Shown here: positions 25,594 through 33,761 of the stretch, in pieces
Position numbering within the stretch: position 1 is the stretch's first letter
Layout of the letters: the number at the start of each line of letters is the position of its first letter
Assembly (NCBI GenBank): GCA_050297855.1
Contig: JBNKTC010000005.1
Span: 42,521-106,520 of the forward strand
Length of the DNA: 64,000 nucleotides
Direction of reading: 5' to 3'
Source of the DNA: SZUA-545 sp050297855
GTDB taxonomy: Bacteria; Campylobacterota; Campylobacteria; Campylobacterales; SZUA-545
Notes under the pieces: generated by a model
The model's input: only the letters and a program-made list of their open reading frames with translations
Databases searched by the model: none
Told to the model about the DNA's origin: nothing
Made by a program: the position numbers and the translations under genes

Positions 25594-26994
25594 CTACCCT
25601 TCCACTCTTAACCGACCAATTTCTCGGATCAGCTTATCCGGAGTCAAAGCATAGTTGGCCGCTTCGACTTTGTGCGCGGCAAGGGAGTGGGCTATGGTTG
25701 CCGTGGTAGCTGCCTCCAATGCTTCGTACCCTTGGGCCAAGAGTGCTGCGATCATGCCGGCAAGGATATCCCCGCTCCCGCCTTTTGCGAGTGCAGGAGT
25801 TCCGAGGGAAGCAATATACACTTTCCCGTTTTGAGCGATAAGCGTATTGGTTCCCTTTAGCAGGAGAACAGTGTTGGGATACTCCCGGGAGAATTCAGCG
25901 GCTAGGGAAAACTTCTCTTTAAGAACGGTTGCAGTTGTCATCTCTTTTTGACCGAGTTGATTCAGGAGTGTTGCAAACTCTTTTGGGTGAGGGGTGAGCA
26001 CACTCGTTTCATCGGTTGTCAAAAGTCTTTGGATCAGCGGACTCGAAAAGAGGTCAGCATCGATGACAAGGGAGAGCCCCCGACACATCTCGAGTAGATC
26101 CCGCTCTTCGTAGCTACTCTCACCCAGGCCCATCCCAAGGGCCAGTACGTTGGCAGTGGCCGGGATATGGCCGGCATGCATCAGCATATAAGGGTAGTCA
26201 TGGTGTTCATACCCGACGATCGTCGCCAGACCGGCACCGAATTCAAGGGCAGCCAGGGCGGTCATGGTCGGAGCCCCCGGCATTGCCCCTTCTAGGACGG
26301 CGACATGTCCAAAGCTCCCTTTATGGGCATGATGTCGTCGGCGCAGAGGCAGCCGCATGTCAGACGGTTCAAGCAGGAATATCTCACCGCTATCTATATA
26401 CTTTTCATAGGGAAGGCCGAGGTCAACGTTGACGATCCTGCCGCAGATATCTTTGGTCTCGTCATAAAAGTAGGCGAGTTTATGCGCCCCCATCGAGACG
26501 GTAAGGTCTGCCTTGAAAACCGTATCGAATCGGCCGTTGTCAAAAAGTCCCGAGGGGATATCACAGGCGATTTTGAAACCGGACAATTCGTTAAGCCTTT
26601 GGATCAGGCCGGACGCATCCGATGAAAGGGGTTTGTTAAGACCGCTGCCAAAAAGGGCATCGACCACGAGGTCGGCCGGTGTCGGCTCGTCGACACTTTT
26701 AATGCCGAGACTGTTGACACGTCGGAGTTGCAACCGGGCCATCTCGGATTTGGTACCGAAGGGAAGGTATAAAGAGACATCGTAGGCATCCATAAGAAGG
26801 CGTCCCAGGGCAATACCGTCCGCACCGTTGTTGCCCGGTCCGCATACGATCAAGACGGATGAAACGTCCTGTCGTTTGTCGATCTCACGCTTGATGCCCA
26901 GTGCGGCATGTTCCATGAGGACCTCTTCGCTTAGTGCGTATTCCGTATATGCTTTTTTGTCCAGATGCCTTACCGTTTTATAAACCGTTTTCAT
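25594..26994 (-). CDS. nnr: Bifunctional NAD(P)H-hydrate epimerase / ADP-dependent NAD(P)H-hydrate dehydratase
   Basis: Repairs hydrated NAD(P)H: the N-terminal YjeF_N domain (about 1-200) epimerises the hydrate and the C-terminal ribokinase-like domain (about 215-466) dehydrates it using ADP. Visible marks are SVLIVCGPGNNGADGIALGR in the first domain and, in the second, GSFGHVAVLEGAMPGAPTM, VLTPHPKEFATLL, VLLLKGTNTLIA and the nucleotide-binding LAKGGSGDILAGMIAALLAQG. Length of 466 fits the fused form. It is transcribed alone on the minus strand; its upstream gap holds an AGAGGAAG ribosome-binding site and the inverted repeat described at 27090. Confidence 0.95.
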   Translation of the reverse strand: MKTVYKTVRHLDKKAYTEYALSEEVLMEHAALGIKREIDKRQDVSSVLIVCGPGNNGADGIALGRLLMDAYDVSLYLPFGTKSEMARLQLRRVNSLGIKSVDEPTPADLVVDALFGSGLNKPLSSDASGLIQRLNELSGFKIACDIPSGLFDNGRFDTVFKADLTVSMGAHKLAYFYDETKDICGRIVNVDLGLPYEKYIDSGEIFLLEPSDMRLPLRRRHHAHKGSFGHVAVLEGAMPGAPTMTALAALEFGAGLATIVGYEHHDYPYMLMHAGHIPATANVLALGMGLGESSYEERDLLEMCRGLSLVIDADLFSSPLIQRLLTTDETSVLTPHPKEFATLLNQLGQKEMTTATVLKEKFSLAAEFSREYPNTVLLLKGTNTLIAQNGKVYIASLGTPALAKGGSGDILAGMIAALLAQGYEALEAATTATIAHSLAAHKVEAANYALTPDKLIREIGRLRVEG

Positions 26995-27089
26995 ATCTGT
27001 TCACTTCCTCTTTTTTTTATGCTACAATGCCTCTTCATTTTTTGCAGGCCCTTCATCGGTTTGCATGACTCCCTGCCCTGAGCCGTTTG

Positions 27090-27138
27090 CTATTTCAAGA
27101 TTAGAAGGTTGTTTAATAACGTTGTTATCTTGAAATAG
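27090..27138. repeat. 12-bp perfect inverted repeat between nnr and the YeiH-type gene
   Basis: CTATTTCAAGAT at 27090-27101 is repeated in perfect inversion (ATCTTGAAATAG) at 27127-27138, with a 25-base spacer that contains a smaller palindrome (ATAAC-GTT-GTTAT). It lies in a 242-base gap between divergent genes. No T run follows on either strand, so an operator, a folded leader, or a mobile-element scar are all possible. Confidence 0.6.
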
Positions 27139-27175
27139 GGTGTTTAAAGTACGTCAATTCTAGCATACTTTTTTC

Positions 27176-27218
27176 TATCCCGCAGGGGTGGAGCGGTCCG
27201 ACTCCCGGGCGGGGGATA
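27176..27218 (+). other. GC-rich hairpin in the leader of the YeiH-type transporter gene
   Basis: TATCCCGC at 27176-27183 can pair with GCGGGGGATA at 27209-27218, two bases bulged; an inner GGAG/CTCC stem lies at 27190-27205. The element ends 18 bases before the ATG, just before the AAAGGA ribosome-binding site, so it could affect translation. No known riboswitch consensus is recognised. Confidence 0.4.
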
Positions 27219-27236
27219 TAGATATAAAGGATATAG

Positions 27237-28280
27237 ATGTTTAAGATGTTACTGGATTACGTACCCAAGTCGAAGGATCTTCTTGGGATCATGTTTACGT
27301 CGATGTTCGCATTGGCCTCAATGTACCTGGCGGGGCTGGACCTCTTTAAGAGTCTGAGTATCAGTGCACTGATTATTTCAATCGTACTCGGTATCGTTTA
27401 TGGGAACCTGCTGCACCATCGGATGCCGAAGGAGCTTCAGAGCGGGATTACCTATTCACTGAAAAAAGTGCTGCGGATCGCGATTGTCCTGCTCGGTTTC
27501 CGGATCACATACCAGCAGATCTATCATGTCGGTCCTGCGGGTTTGATCGCCGATGCGGTGATGCTGACTACGACATTCCTTCTGGCTGTCTGGCTCGGTA
27601 AGAAGATCTTTAAACTTGACAGCGACACTTCCATCCTGGTCGGTTCTGGAAGCTCCATCTGCGGAGCCAGTGCAGTACTGGCGACTGAAGGGGTGCTCAG
27701 CTCCGAAAGCTATAAAGCAGCGCTGGCCGTAGCAACAGTAACCATCTTTGGGACGATCTCCATGTTTGTCTACCCTATCCTTTATAAGGCGGGATATTTC
27801 CCGGGACTGGATGATAAGCTGTTCGGTATCTATGTCGGATCGACCGTACACGAAGTAGCGCAGGTTGTTGCCGCCGGGTTCGGTATCTCCCCGCTTGCGG
27901 GTGAAGATGCGACGATCGTCAAATTGACCCGTGTCATGATGCTTGCGCCGCTTCTGATCGTGCTGAGCTTCTACCTGGCAAAGAAGAGCGGAGACGGAAA
28001 GATGGATCTTAAATCGATCCCGATCCCCTGGTTCGTTTTTGTCTTTATTGCGGTCAGTGGTCTTAACTCGTTGAACCTTTTCTCCGACGGGATAGTAGAA
28101 GCGATTAACGAGTTTGACGTCTTCCTGCTGGCCATCGCGATGGCAGCTCTGGGAATCGAGACCAATATGAACAAGATCAAAAATGCCGGACTCAAGCCGA
28201 TCTACCTGGCCACGCTGCTTTTCGCATGGTTGTTGGTCGGCGGCTACTTTGTGACCCTGATGGTCGCACCATTGGCATAA
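27237..28280 (+). CDS. YeiH/UPF0324 family putative sulfate exporter-like membrane protein
   Basis: A 347-residue polytopic membrane protein with about ten hydrophobic segments. It shows the family hallmarks LRIAIVLLGFRITYQQI, the central SDTSILVGSGSSICGASAVLAT and VGSTVHEVAQVVAAGFGI. Members are often annotated as sulfate or sulfonate exporters, but transport has been shown for few, so the substrate is uncertain. The gene has its own leader with a GC-rich hairpin and is followed one base later by queC, which lacks a separate ribosome-binding site, suggesting coupling. Confidence 0.88.
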   Translation: MFKMLLDYVPKSKDLLGIMFTSMFALASMYLAGLDLFKSLSISALIISIVLGIVYGNLLHHRMPKELQSGITYSLKKVLRIAIVLLGFRITYQQIYHVGPAGLIADAVMLTTTFLLAVWLGKKIFKLDSDTSILVGSGSSICGASAVLATEGVLSSESYKAALAVATVTIFGTISMFVYPILYKAGYFPGLDDKLFGIYVGSTVHEVAQVVAAGFGISPLAGEDATIVKLTRVMMLAPLLIVLSFYLAKKSGDGKMDLKSIPIPWFVFVFIAVSGLNSLNLFSDGIVEAINEFDVFLLAIAMAALGIETNMNKIKNAGLKPIYLATLLFAWLLVGGYFVTLMVAPLA

Positions 28281-28281
28281 G

Positions 28282-28953
28282 ATGAATAAAAAAGCGGTCT
28301 GTATCATCAGCGGCGGCATGGACAGCGCCTTGGCTGCCTATAAAGCAAAAGCTGCGGGATACGAGATCATTGCACTGCATTTTGACTACGGGCAACGGAC
28401 CGAGGAGCGGGAGCGCGATTCGTTTTACAAGATCGCCGGTAGCTTGGATGTCAAGGTCCCCGTGGTGATCGATCTACCCTTCTTTACCAAGATCGGTGGG
28501 TCTGCACTGACCGACAGTAAGATAGACGTACCCATCGGTGGCGTCGAAGAGGGGATTGTCCCGGTCACCTATGTACCGTTTCGCAACGGTATCTTTCTTT
28601 CCATCGCCGCCAGCGTAGCGGAGAAAGAGGGGGCCGAGGCGATCTTCATCGGTGTCGTGGAGGAGGACAGCAGCGGCTATCCGGATTGTACCGATGCCTA
28701 TATCAGCGATATGGAGCGGGCGATCAACCAGGGTACCCGGAAAGAGACCCGGATCACGATCGAGACTCCGCTGGTGCATCTGAAGAAAGAGGACATCGTC
28801 GCCGAGTCGGTCCGTCTGGGGGTTCCCCTTAACTACACCTGGAGCTGCTATAAAAACTCAGACAAAGCGTGCGGTGTCTGCGACAGCTGCCGTCTACGTC
28901 TCAAAGGCTTCGAAAAGGCCGGAGTAGAAGATCCGATCGAATACGAAGCATGA
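28282..28953 (+). CDS. queC: 7-cyano-7-deazaguanine synthase QueC
   Basis: ATP-dependent conversion of 7-carboxy-7-deazaguanine to preQ0 in queuosine biosynthesis. The 223-residue protein has the PP-loop SGGMDS at residues 10-15, HFDYGQRTEERE, the substrate region NGIFLSIAAS, and the zinc-binding cysteines in WSCYKNSDKACGVCDSCRLR. Length is normal. queE, the preceding step, is in the same window at 33761. The stop overlaps the murB start (ATGA). Confidence 0.96.
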   Translation: MNKKAVCIISGGMDSALAAYKAKAAGYEIIALHFDYGQRTEERERDSFYKIAGSLDVKVPVVIDLPFFTKIGGSALTDSKIDVPIGGVEEGIVPVTYVPFRNGIFLSIAASVAEKEGAEAIFIGVVEEDSSGYPDCTDAYISDMERAINQGTRKETRITIETPLVHLKKEDIVAESVRLGVPLNYTWSCYKNSDKACGVCDSCRLRLKGFEKAGVEDPIEYEA

Positions 28954-29726
28954 CTACTAAGCGTATAGACTTTAGTCACTACTCCACTCTGCATGTCGGG
29001 CCCGTTATGGATGTCGAGCTTATCGATTCGTGCGATTGGGATAAGCCGGACTATTTTATTATCGGGGCAGCCAGCAACCTCCTGGTGACGGGAAGGACGA
29101 AAAAACTGGCCAAACTCTCCAAAGATTTTGACAACATCCGTATCGAGGGGGGAAAGCTGGTCGTCGGTGCCGCCACTTCCAGCGGCAAGCTCCTCTCCTT
29201 CGTTCGCAAACATGATATCGCCAACCTGGAGTTCCTCTCCAAGCTCCCGGGCAACGTCGGGGGGATGGTGAAGATGAATGCGGGGTTGAAGGCGTGGGAG
29301 ATATTCAACCATCTTCTTTCGGTCAAGACCAACCGCGGTGAATTTCAAAAAGCGCAGATCCCCCACAGCTATCGCCATACGGACATCGAGGGAGTGATCC
29401 TGGAAGCAACGTTTGAAATCGAACCGGGGTTTTCTGAGGAGCGGTTTGAGATGTTTATGAAGATGCGGGAGAACCAGCCGCCTCAGCCCAGTGCCGGGAG
29501 CTGTTTTAAAAACCCCCTCCCCCATTACGCCGCCAAACTGATCGAAGATGCCGGCCTGAAGGGCCACCGTATCGGGGACATGGCCTTTAGCGCCAGGCAC
29601 GCCAATTTCCTGGTCAACCTCGGTCAGGGGAAGGCGGAAGATGCCCTTGCCCTTATCGAATTGGCCAAAAACGAGGTTTTAAGCCGTTTTAACGTTCAAC
29701 TTGAGGAAGAGGTCATAATTATCTAG
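28950..29726 (+). CDS. murB: UDP-N-acetylenolpyruvoylglucosamine reductase MurB (short form)
   Basis: FAD-dependent reductase that makes UDP-N-acetylmuramic acid for peptidoglycan. The 258-residue protein is the compact Campylobacterota type. It shows the FAD-binding FIIGAASNLLVTGR, the LSKLPGNVGGMVKMNAG segment, and the C-terminal QPSAGSCFKNP with the catalytic Ser, then LIEDAGLKGHRIGD and ARHANFLVN. I chose the ATG at 28950 that overlaps the queC stop; an in-frame ATG at 28869 lies deep in queC and gives unrelated residues. The 3' end overlaps the convergent GGDEF/EAL gene by four bases. Confidence 0.95.
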   Translation: MTTKRIDFSHYSTLHVGPVMDVELIDSCDWDKPDYFIIGAASNLLVTGRTKKLAKLSKDFDNIRIEGGKLVVGAATSSGKLLSFVRKHDIANLEFLSKLPGNVGGMVKMNAGLKAWEIFNHLLSVKTNRGEFQKAQIPHSYRHTDIEGVILEATFEIEPGFSEERFEMFMKMRENQPPQPSAGSCFKNPLPHYAAKLIEDAGLKGHRIGDMAFSARHANFLVNLGQGKAEDALALIELAKNEVLSRFNVQLEEEVIII

Positions 29727-31693
29727 ATCTCTTCTTTTAGGGTGCTTTCCGGCTTTCCTAGGTAGTATCCCTGGGAATAGTCCACCCCGATACTCTTGAC
29801 CTTCTCATATACCTCTTTGGAGTGGACAAACTCCGCAATCGTTTTAATCCCCAGTTTTTTGGCAAAGTCGACGATCGTCTCCGTGACCAGTTCGGAGTTT
29901 TTGACGCGGTCGATATTTTTGATCATGGCCGCATCGATCTTGATATAGTCCACCTTCATCTCCAGGAGGTATTCAAAGTTGGAATACCCCGTTCCGAAAT
30001 CGTCCACGGCGATCTTACATCCGTACCGTTTGACATAGTTGATAAAATCGCTCACATCGGCGTAGTTTTCGATCCCTTCGGACTCCAGGAGTTCGAAGAC
30101 GACCCGGTCTGACGCCGGGGAGGCGGCAACGGTCTTTTTAAGATATTCTGCCGTCTGGGTATCGAGGATGTCATTGACCGAGAGGTTGATGGAGAAGTCG
30201 CAGCTGCTCTTTTCAAAGGCCTCAAAGGCGTTTTTGATCACGGTCCGTGTGATGTGGGGATAGAGTTTGGAGCGTTTGGCGATGTCCAGGAAGAAATAAG
30301 GAGAGATCACTGTACCGTCTTTGTCGACCATGCGGATGAGGGTTTCGTATTTTTCTATCTTGCCGGTCTGGTTGTTGACGATGGGCTGGTAGAAGGTGGT
30401 CAGCCGGTTCTCCCTGATCGCCTCTTTGAGGATCTGGGTCCACCGGATATTGTTCTCATACTCTTCAGCGACAAACATCCCCTCTTCATAAAAGAGGTAG
30501 TCTTTTTTGCTTTTTTTGGCGTTTTTAAGGGCGATATTGGATTTGATGAGGATATCTTCACAGCCGATGGCCGCACCGCCTGTGAGGTTGAGGGAGATGT
30601 CCTGTCCGCCTTCGACAACAAACCGTTCTTCCAGCTTTTTGAGGATATGGGCCAGGATCTTCTCAAACTCCTCCACTTCTTCTGTATCCTCCTTGATCAG
30701 GGCATACTCGTCGCCGCCAAGGCGGTAAAGAGTATAACGATCGTCTAAAAGGGTTTCGATCTTTTTGGCCACTTCGATCAGGACGAGGTCCCCTATCCTG
30801 CTGCCGTAAAAGTCGTTGATCTGGCTGAAGTCGTCGATATTGATGATCGCCATCGTACAGCTTTCGCAGCGGCCGACTACCTCGAACACCTTGCGGCGGT
30901 TGGGCAGACCGGTGAGGGAATCGGTATAAAACTGCTTTTGGAGTGATTCAAGCAGCTGGTTGAAAAAGCTCTCGATATCCTTGATCTCGGAGATCTTCGT
31001 CTTAAGTTCGACCCGTTTGGAGAGGTCATGCCCCTGCATCAGGGTCTTGATTGTCGCAATGAAACTTCCGATCGGGTTGACGACGTTATATTTGAGGTTG
31101 AGGTAGAGGAAGATGAAGATCACGGAGAGGAAGATCAAAAAGAAGGAGATCAGTGATTTGATCAGGGAGTTGAGTGATATCCGGATGTTGGATATGTTGT
31201 AGCGCAGATCGATCACCCCGTTGATATCGCCGATTGCGACATTGGTATGGCATCGAAGGCAGTCGTCCTGTACCTCAACGGGATAGAGATAACGGATATA
31301 GTCGTCTCCGTGTTTTTGCAGCAGGGCTTCACCCTCCAGGGCTTTTTTTACCTCTATGTCATTCGTCCGTGCTCTCTCCGAGGCGGGCTCATCCCCGAAC
31401 AGTTCGGCCACCTTGGCGCTTCGATAGACCTCGATATCGAGGTTGGGGTCGACACCGTTTAGGCGGGTGATGATGTGGGCAATCTCCGCTTTGTTTACCC
31501 CTTTGGACATGGCGGAATAGAGGCTTTCAAAAACAAAAAGGCTGGTCTTTTTGGCTTCATCTTTGGCGAGTTCTTCGATGGCGTGGCGTTTGAGATAGGC
31601 GCTGTAGACCATTGTGCTGACCAGGCTGAAGACCAGTGAGACGAAAATAATAAAGAGAATCAGACGGTTATACGTTACCTTTTTAGGGTTCAA
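29723..31693 (-). CDS. Membrane GGDEF/EAL protein with periplasmic haem-binding motif
   Basis: Cyclic-di-GMP enzyme of 656 residues. A membrane segment (about 10-32) is followed by a periplasmic domain of about 150 residues ending in C145-x2-C148-H149, the attachment motif for c-type haem, as in DUF3365-type sensors. A second membrane segment (about 190-215) leads to a GGDEF domain (GLPNRRKVFEV, then RLGGDEYALI) and an EAL domain in which the signature is ETLIR, with later VDDFGTGYSNFEYL and DYIKIDAAMI. Key acidic residues for phosphodiesterase activity seem kept. The haem motif suggests sensing of redox state, NO or oxygen; that is inference. Confidence 0.93.
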   Translation of the reverse strand: MNPKKVTYNRLILFIIFVSLVFSLVSTMVYSAYLKRHAIEELAKDEAKKTSLFVFESLYSAMSKGVNKAEIAHIITRLNGVDPNLDIEVYRSAKVAELFGDEPASERARTNDIEVKKALEGEALLQKHGDDYIRYLYPVEVQDDCLRCHTNVAIGDINGVIDLRYNISNIRISLNSLIKSLISFFLIFLSVIFIFLYLNLKYNVVNPIGSFIATIKTLMQGHDLSKRVELKTKISEIKDIESFFNQLLESLQKQFYTDSLTGLPNRRKVFEVVGRCESCTMAIINIDDFSQINDFYGSRIGDLVLIEVAKKIETLLDDRYTLYRLGGDEYALIKEDTEEVEEFEKILAHILKKLEERFVVEGGQDISLNLTGGAAIGCEDILIKSNIALKNAKKSKKDYLFYEEGMFVAEEYENNIRWTQILKEAIRENRLTTFYQPIVNNQTGKIEKYETLIRMVDKDGTVISPYFFLDIAKRSKLYPHITRTVIKNAFEAFEKSSCDFSINLSVNDILDTQTAEYLKKTVAASPASDRVVFELLESEGIENYADVSDFINYVKRYGCKIAVDDFGTGYSNFEYLLEMKVDYIKIDAAMIKNIDRVKNSELVTETIVDFAKKLGIKTIAEFVHSKEVYEKVKSIGVDYSQGYYLGKPESTLKEEI

Positions 31694-31773
31694 AGCAGCC
31701 TCGAATAAGAAAAAATAATGTTTACGAGTCTACAGGAAGAGAGTTGATGGGATTCTTAAGAAGTGAATAAATA

Positions 31774-31795
31774 ATGGCCCCGGAATCGGGGCCAT
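31774..31795 (-). terminator. Rho-independent terminator of tpx
   Basis: ATGGCCCCG and CGGGGCCAT form a perfect 9-bp stem around the tetraloop GAAT. Read on the minus strand, it is followed by ATTATTTATT. It lies 16 bases after the tpx stop. Confidence 0.8.
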
Positions 31796-31810
31796 GGGGG
31801 TTAAGCGGGA

Positions 31811-32320
31811 TTAAACCGCAGCTTTTGCAGCGTCAAGAGCTGCGTCGTAGTTAGGCTCTTCAGTGATTTCAGGTACCAGTTCTTTGTACGCGACTTTGCC
31901 GTCTTTGCCGATGACAAAGATGGCACGGGCAGTAACACCGGCAAGGGCACCGTCAGCGATCAGCATACCGTATTTGTTCGCGAACTCTTTTGTTCTGAAG
32001 TCGGAAAGGACATCGAGGTTTTCGATCCCTTCTGTAGAACAGAATCTTCCTGCTGCAAACGGAAGGTCCATGGAGATAACATATGTCTCAAGACCGTCGA
32101 TGGATGCCGCTTTTGTATTGAAGTTACGAGTTTCCGTAGCACAGACTGCTGTGTCAAGGGAAGGAACAACGATAAGAAGCTGTGCTTTATCTTTGGAACC
32201 GCCTACTGTTTTGTCTTCAAGACCTTTGTTCGGAAGCGTTACCGCCGGAGCCGCATCACCAACGTTTACGTCAGATCCTGCAAGATTTACTGTATTACCT
32301 TTAAGCATTGTAGTTGCCAT
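31811..32320 (-). CDS. tpx: Thiol peroxidase Tpx (atypical 2-Cys peroxiredoxin)
   Basis: Reduces hydrogen peroxide and organic hydroperoxides with thioredoxin as donor. The 169-residue protein carries the peroxidatic Cys C60 in PSLDTAVCATETRNF and the resolving Cys C94 in LPFAAGRFCSTEGIENL, the spacing of Tpx. A good ribosome-binding site (AAAAGGAAAA) precedes the ATG, and a strong terminator follows. Transcribed alone and divergent from the small lipoprotein gene. Codon use is biased as in well-expressed genes. Confidence 0.97.
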   Translation of the reverse strand: MATTMLKGNTVNLAGSDVNVGDAAPAVTLPNKGLEDKTVGGSKDKAQLLIVVPSLDTAVCATETRNFNTKAASIDGLETYVISMDLPFAAGRFCSTEGIENLDVLSDFRTKEFANKYGMLIADGALAGVTARAIFVIGKDGKVAYKELVPEITEEPNYDAALDAAKAAV

Positions 32321-32415
32321 GTTTATTTTCCTTTTGTATGATAGAATTTACGATAATGTAGGTTAATTTAATCGGAGCTTTCTTAAAACCCAACTTAAAA
32401 TTACGGAGACTTATA

Positions 32416-32745
32416 ATGAATCGGATAAAAATTATCCTATTTGTGCCCATTGTGTTACTTTTTGCATCATGTTCATTCTGGGGAGAGCCACCCCAAAACT
32501 ATATCGGCACCATCAGTATGGTCAAGCAGAAGGATGTGACGGGGTATGTAATGGGGATGATGAATTCCCGGACCTATAGCTACAAACTTGAGATCCTGAC
32601 AACCGAAGGGCTGATCCTGAGGGGGGAATATGAAGACGGTGCCGATAAGTACAAGCCGGGAGACTTCGTACGCGTCGTGATCAGCGGCAACAAGATCGAC
32701 GACCTTAAGATTCTCGACAGACCGATAATGGATAGTCACTTTTAA
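32416..32745 (+). CDS. Small predicted lipoprotein
   Basis: A 109-residue protein with an N-terminal signal peptide and a lipobox LLFASC giving lipidation at C19. The mature part (90 residues) is mixed strand, with GTISMVKQKDVTGYV, SYKLEILTTEGLILRGEYEDG and GDFVRVVISGNKIDDLKIL, suggesting a small beta-barrel such as an OB fold. No family recognised. An envelope location is the only supported statement. It is 47 bases upstream of moaA, which may be co-transcribed. Confidence 0.8.
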   Translation: MNRIKIILFVPIVLLFASCSFWGEPPQNYIGTISMVKQKDVTGYVMGMMNSRTYSYKLEILTTEGLILRGEYEDGADKYKPGDFVRVVISGNKIDDLKILDRPIMDSHF

Positions 32746-32792
32746 GCAGAGTTTTGTTTAGATTGCGCAAATTTTCATCTAAAGAATAAGCA

Positions 32793-33761
32793 ATGTTAAT
32801 AGACCAGCACGGGCGTGTCGTCGACTACCTGAGAATATCCGTAACAGAACGGTGCAATTTCCGGTGTCTCTACTGCATGCCCGAAAAACCCTTCTCGTGG
32901 GTACCGAGAGAGAACCTCCTCTCCTTCGAAGAGCTCTTTAAATTTGTTCGCATCGCCATGGACGAAGGGGTCAAGAAGATCCGTATCACCGGGGGTGAGC
33001 CGACCCTGCGCGAAGGGCTAGAACACTTTATCAAGATGATCCACGATCACAATCCCGACATTGACCTGGCTCTGACCACCAACGGCTACCTGATGCCAAA
33101 ATACGCGTCGATCTATAAAGCTTCCGGCCTTAACCGGATCAATATGTCCCTCGATTCCCTTAAGCCGGAAGTGGTCAATAAGATCGCCAAAAAAGAGGTG
33201 TATGAGGAAGTGATGAAGGGGATCGATGCCTCTTTGGACGCCGGGCTTAAGATCAAACTCAATATGGTCCCGATGCGCGGTGTCAACGATGGGGAGATCA
33301 TCGATCTTTTAGAGTACGCCCGATCGCGTAAGATCCCGATCCGTTTTATCGAGTACATGGAAAACCAGTATGCCGATGTGGCGATCACGGGACTGCCGAG
33401 CGAAGAGATCCTCAAGATCATCGGGGCCAAATACAGATACACAAAGATCGACAAAGACCACTCATCCCCTGCCCAGTATTACGAACTGGAAGACGGCTAC
33501 CAGTTCGGGATCATCGAACCGCACAAGGACGATTTCTGCAAGAACTGCAATCGTCTCCGGCTTACGGCCGAGGGCTTTTTGATCCCCTGCCTCTATTTCG
33601 ACGAGGCGATGAGCATCAAAGATCATATCCGTGCCGGGGATATCGACGGGGCGGCCGGAGTGCTTAAGACGATCCTGGCAAACAAACCGGAGAAGAACCG
33701 CTGGAGCCATGAAGAGGAGGGGGAAAAATCGACCCGCGCCTTTTATGAAACGGGTGGCTGA
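32793..33761 (+). CDS. moaA: GTP 3',8-cyclase MoaA
   Basis: First step of molybdenum cofactor synthesis, a radical SAM rearrangement of GTP. The 322-residue protein has the N-terminal cluster motif C21-x3-C25-x2-C28 (CNFRCLYC), ITGGEPTLREGL, the substrate region SLDSLKPEVVNKI and the C-terminal cluster C-x2-C-x13-C in CKNCNRLRLTAEGFLIPC. It lacks the extreme C-terminal GG of some MoaA but ends FYETGG, which fits. It overlaps queE by one base. Confidence 0.96.
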   Translation: MLIDQHGRVVDYLRISVTERCNFRCLYCMPEKPFSWVPRENLLSFEELFKFVRIAMDEGVKKIRITGGEPTLREGLEHFIKMIHDHNPDIDLALTTNGYLMPKYASIYKASGLNRINMSLDSLKPEVVNKIAKKEVYEEVMKGIDASLDAGLKIKLNMVPMRGVNDGEIIDLLEYARSRKIPIRFIEYMENQYADVAITGLPSEEILKIIGAKYRYTKIDKDHSSPAQYYELEDGYQFGIIEPHKDDFCKNCNRLRLTAEGFLIPCLYFDEAMSIKDHIRAGDIDGAAGVLKTILANKPEKNRWSHEEEGEKSTRAFYETGG

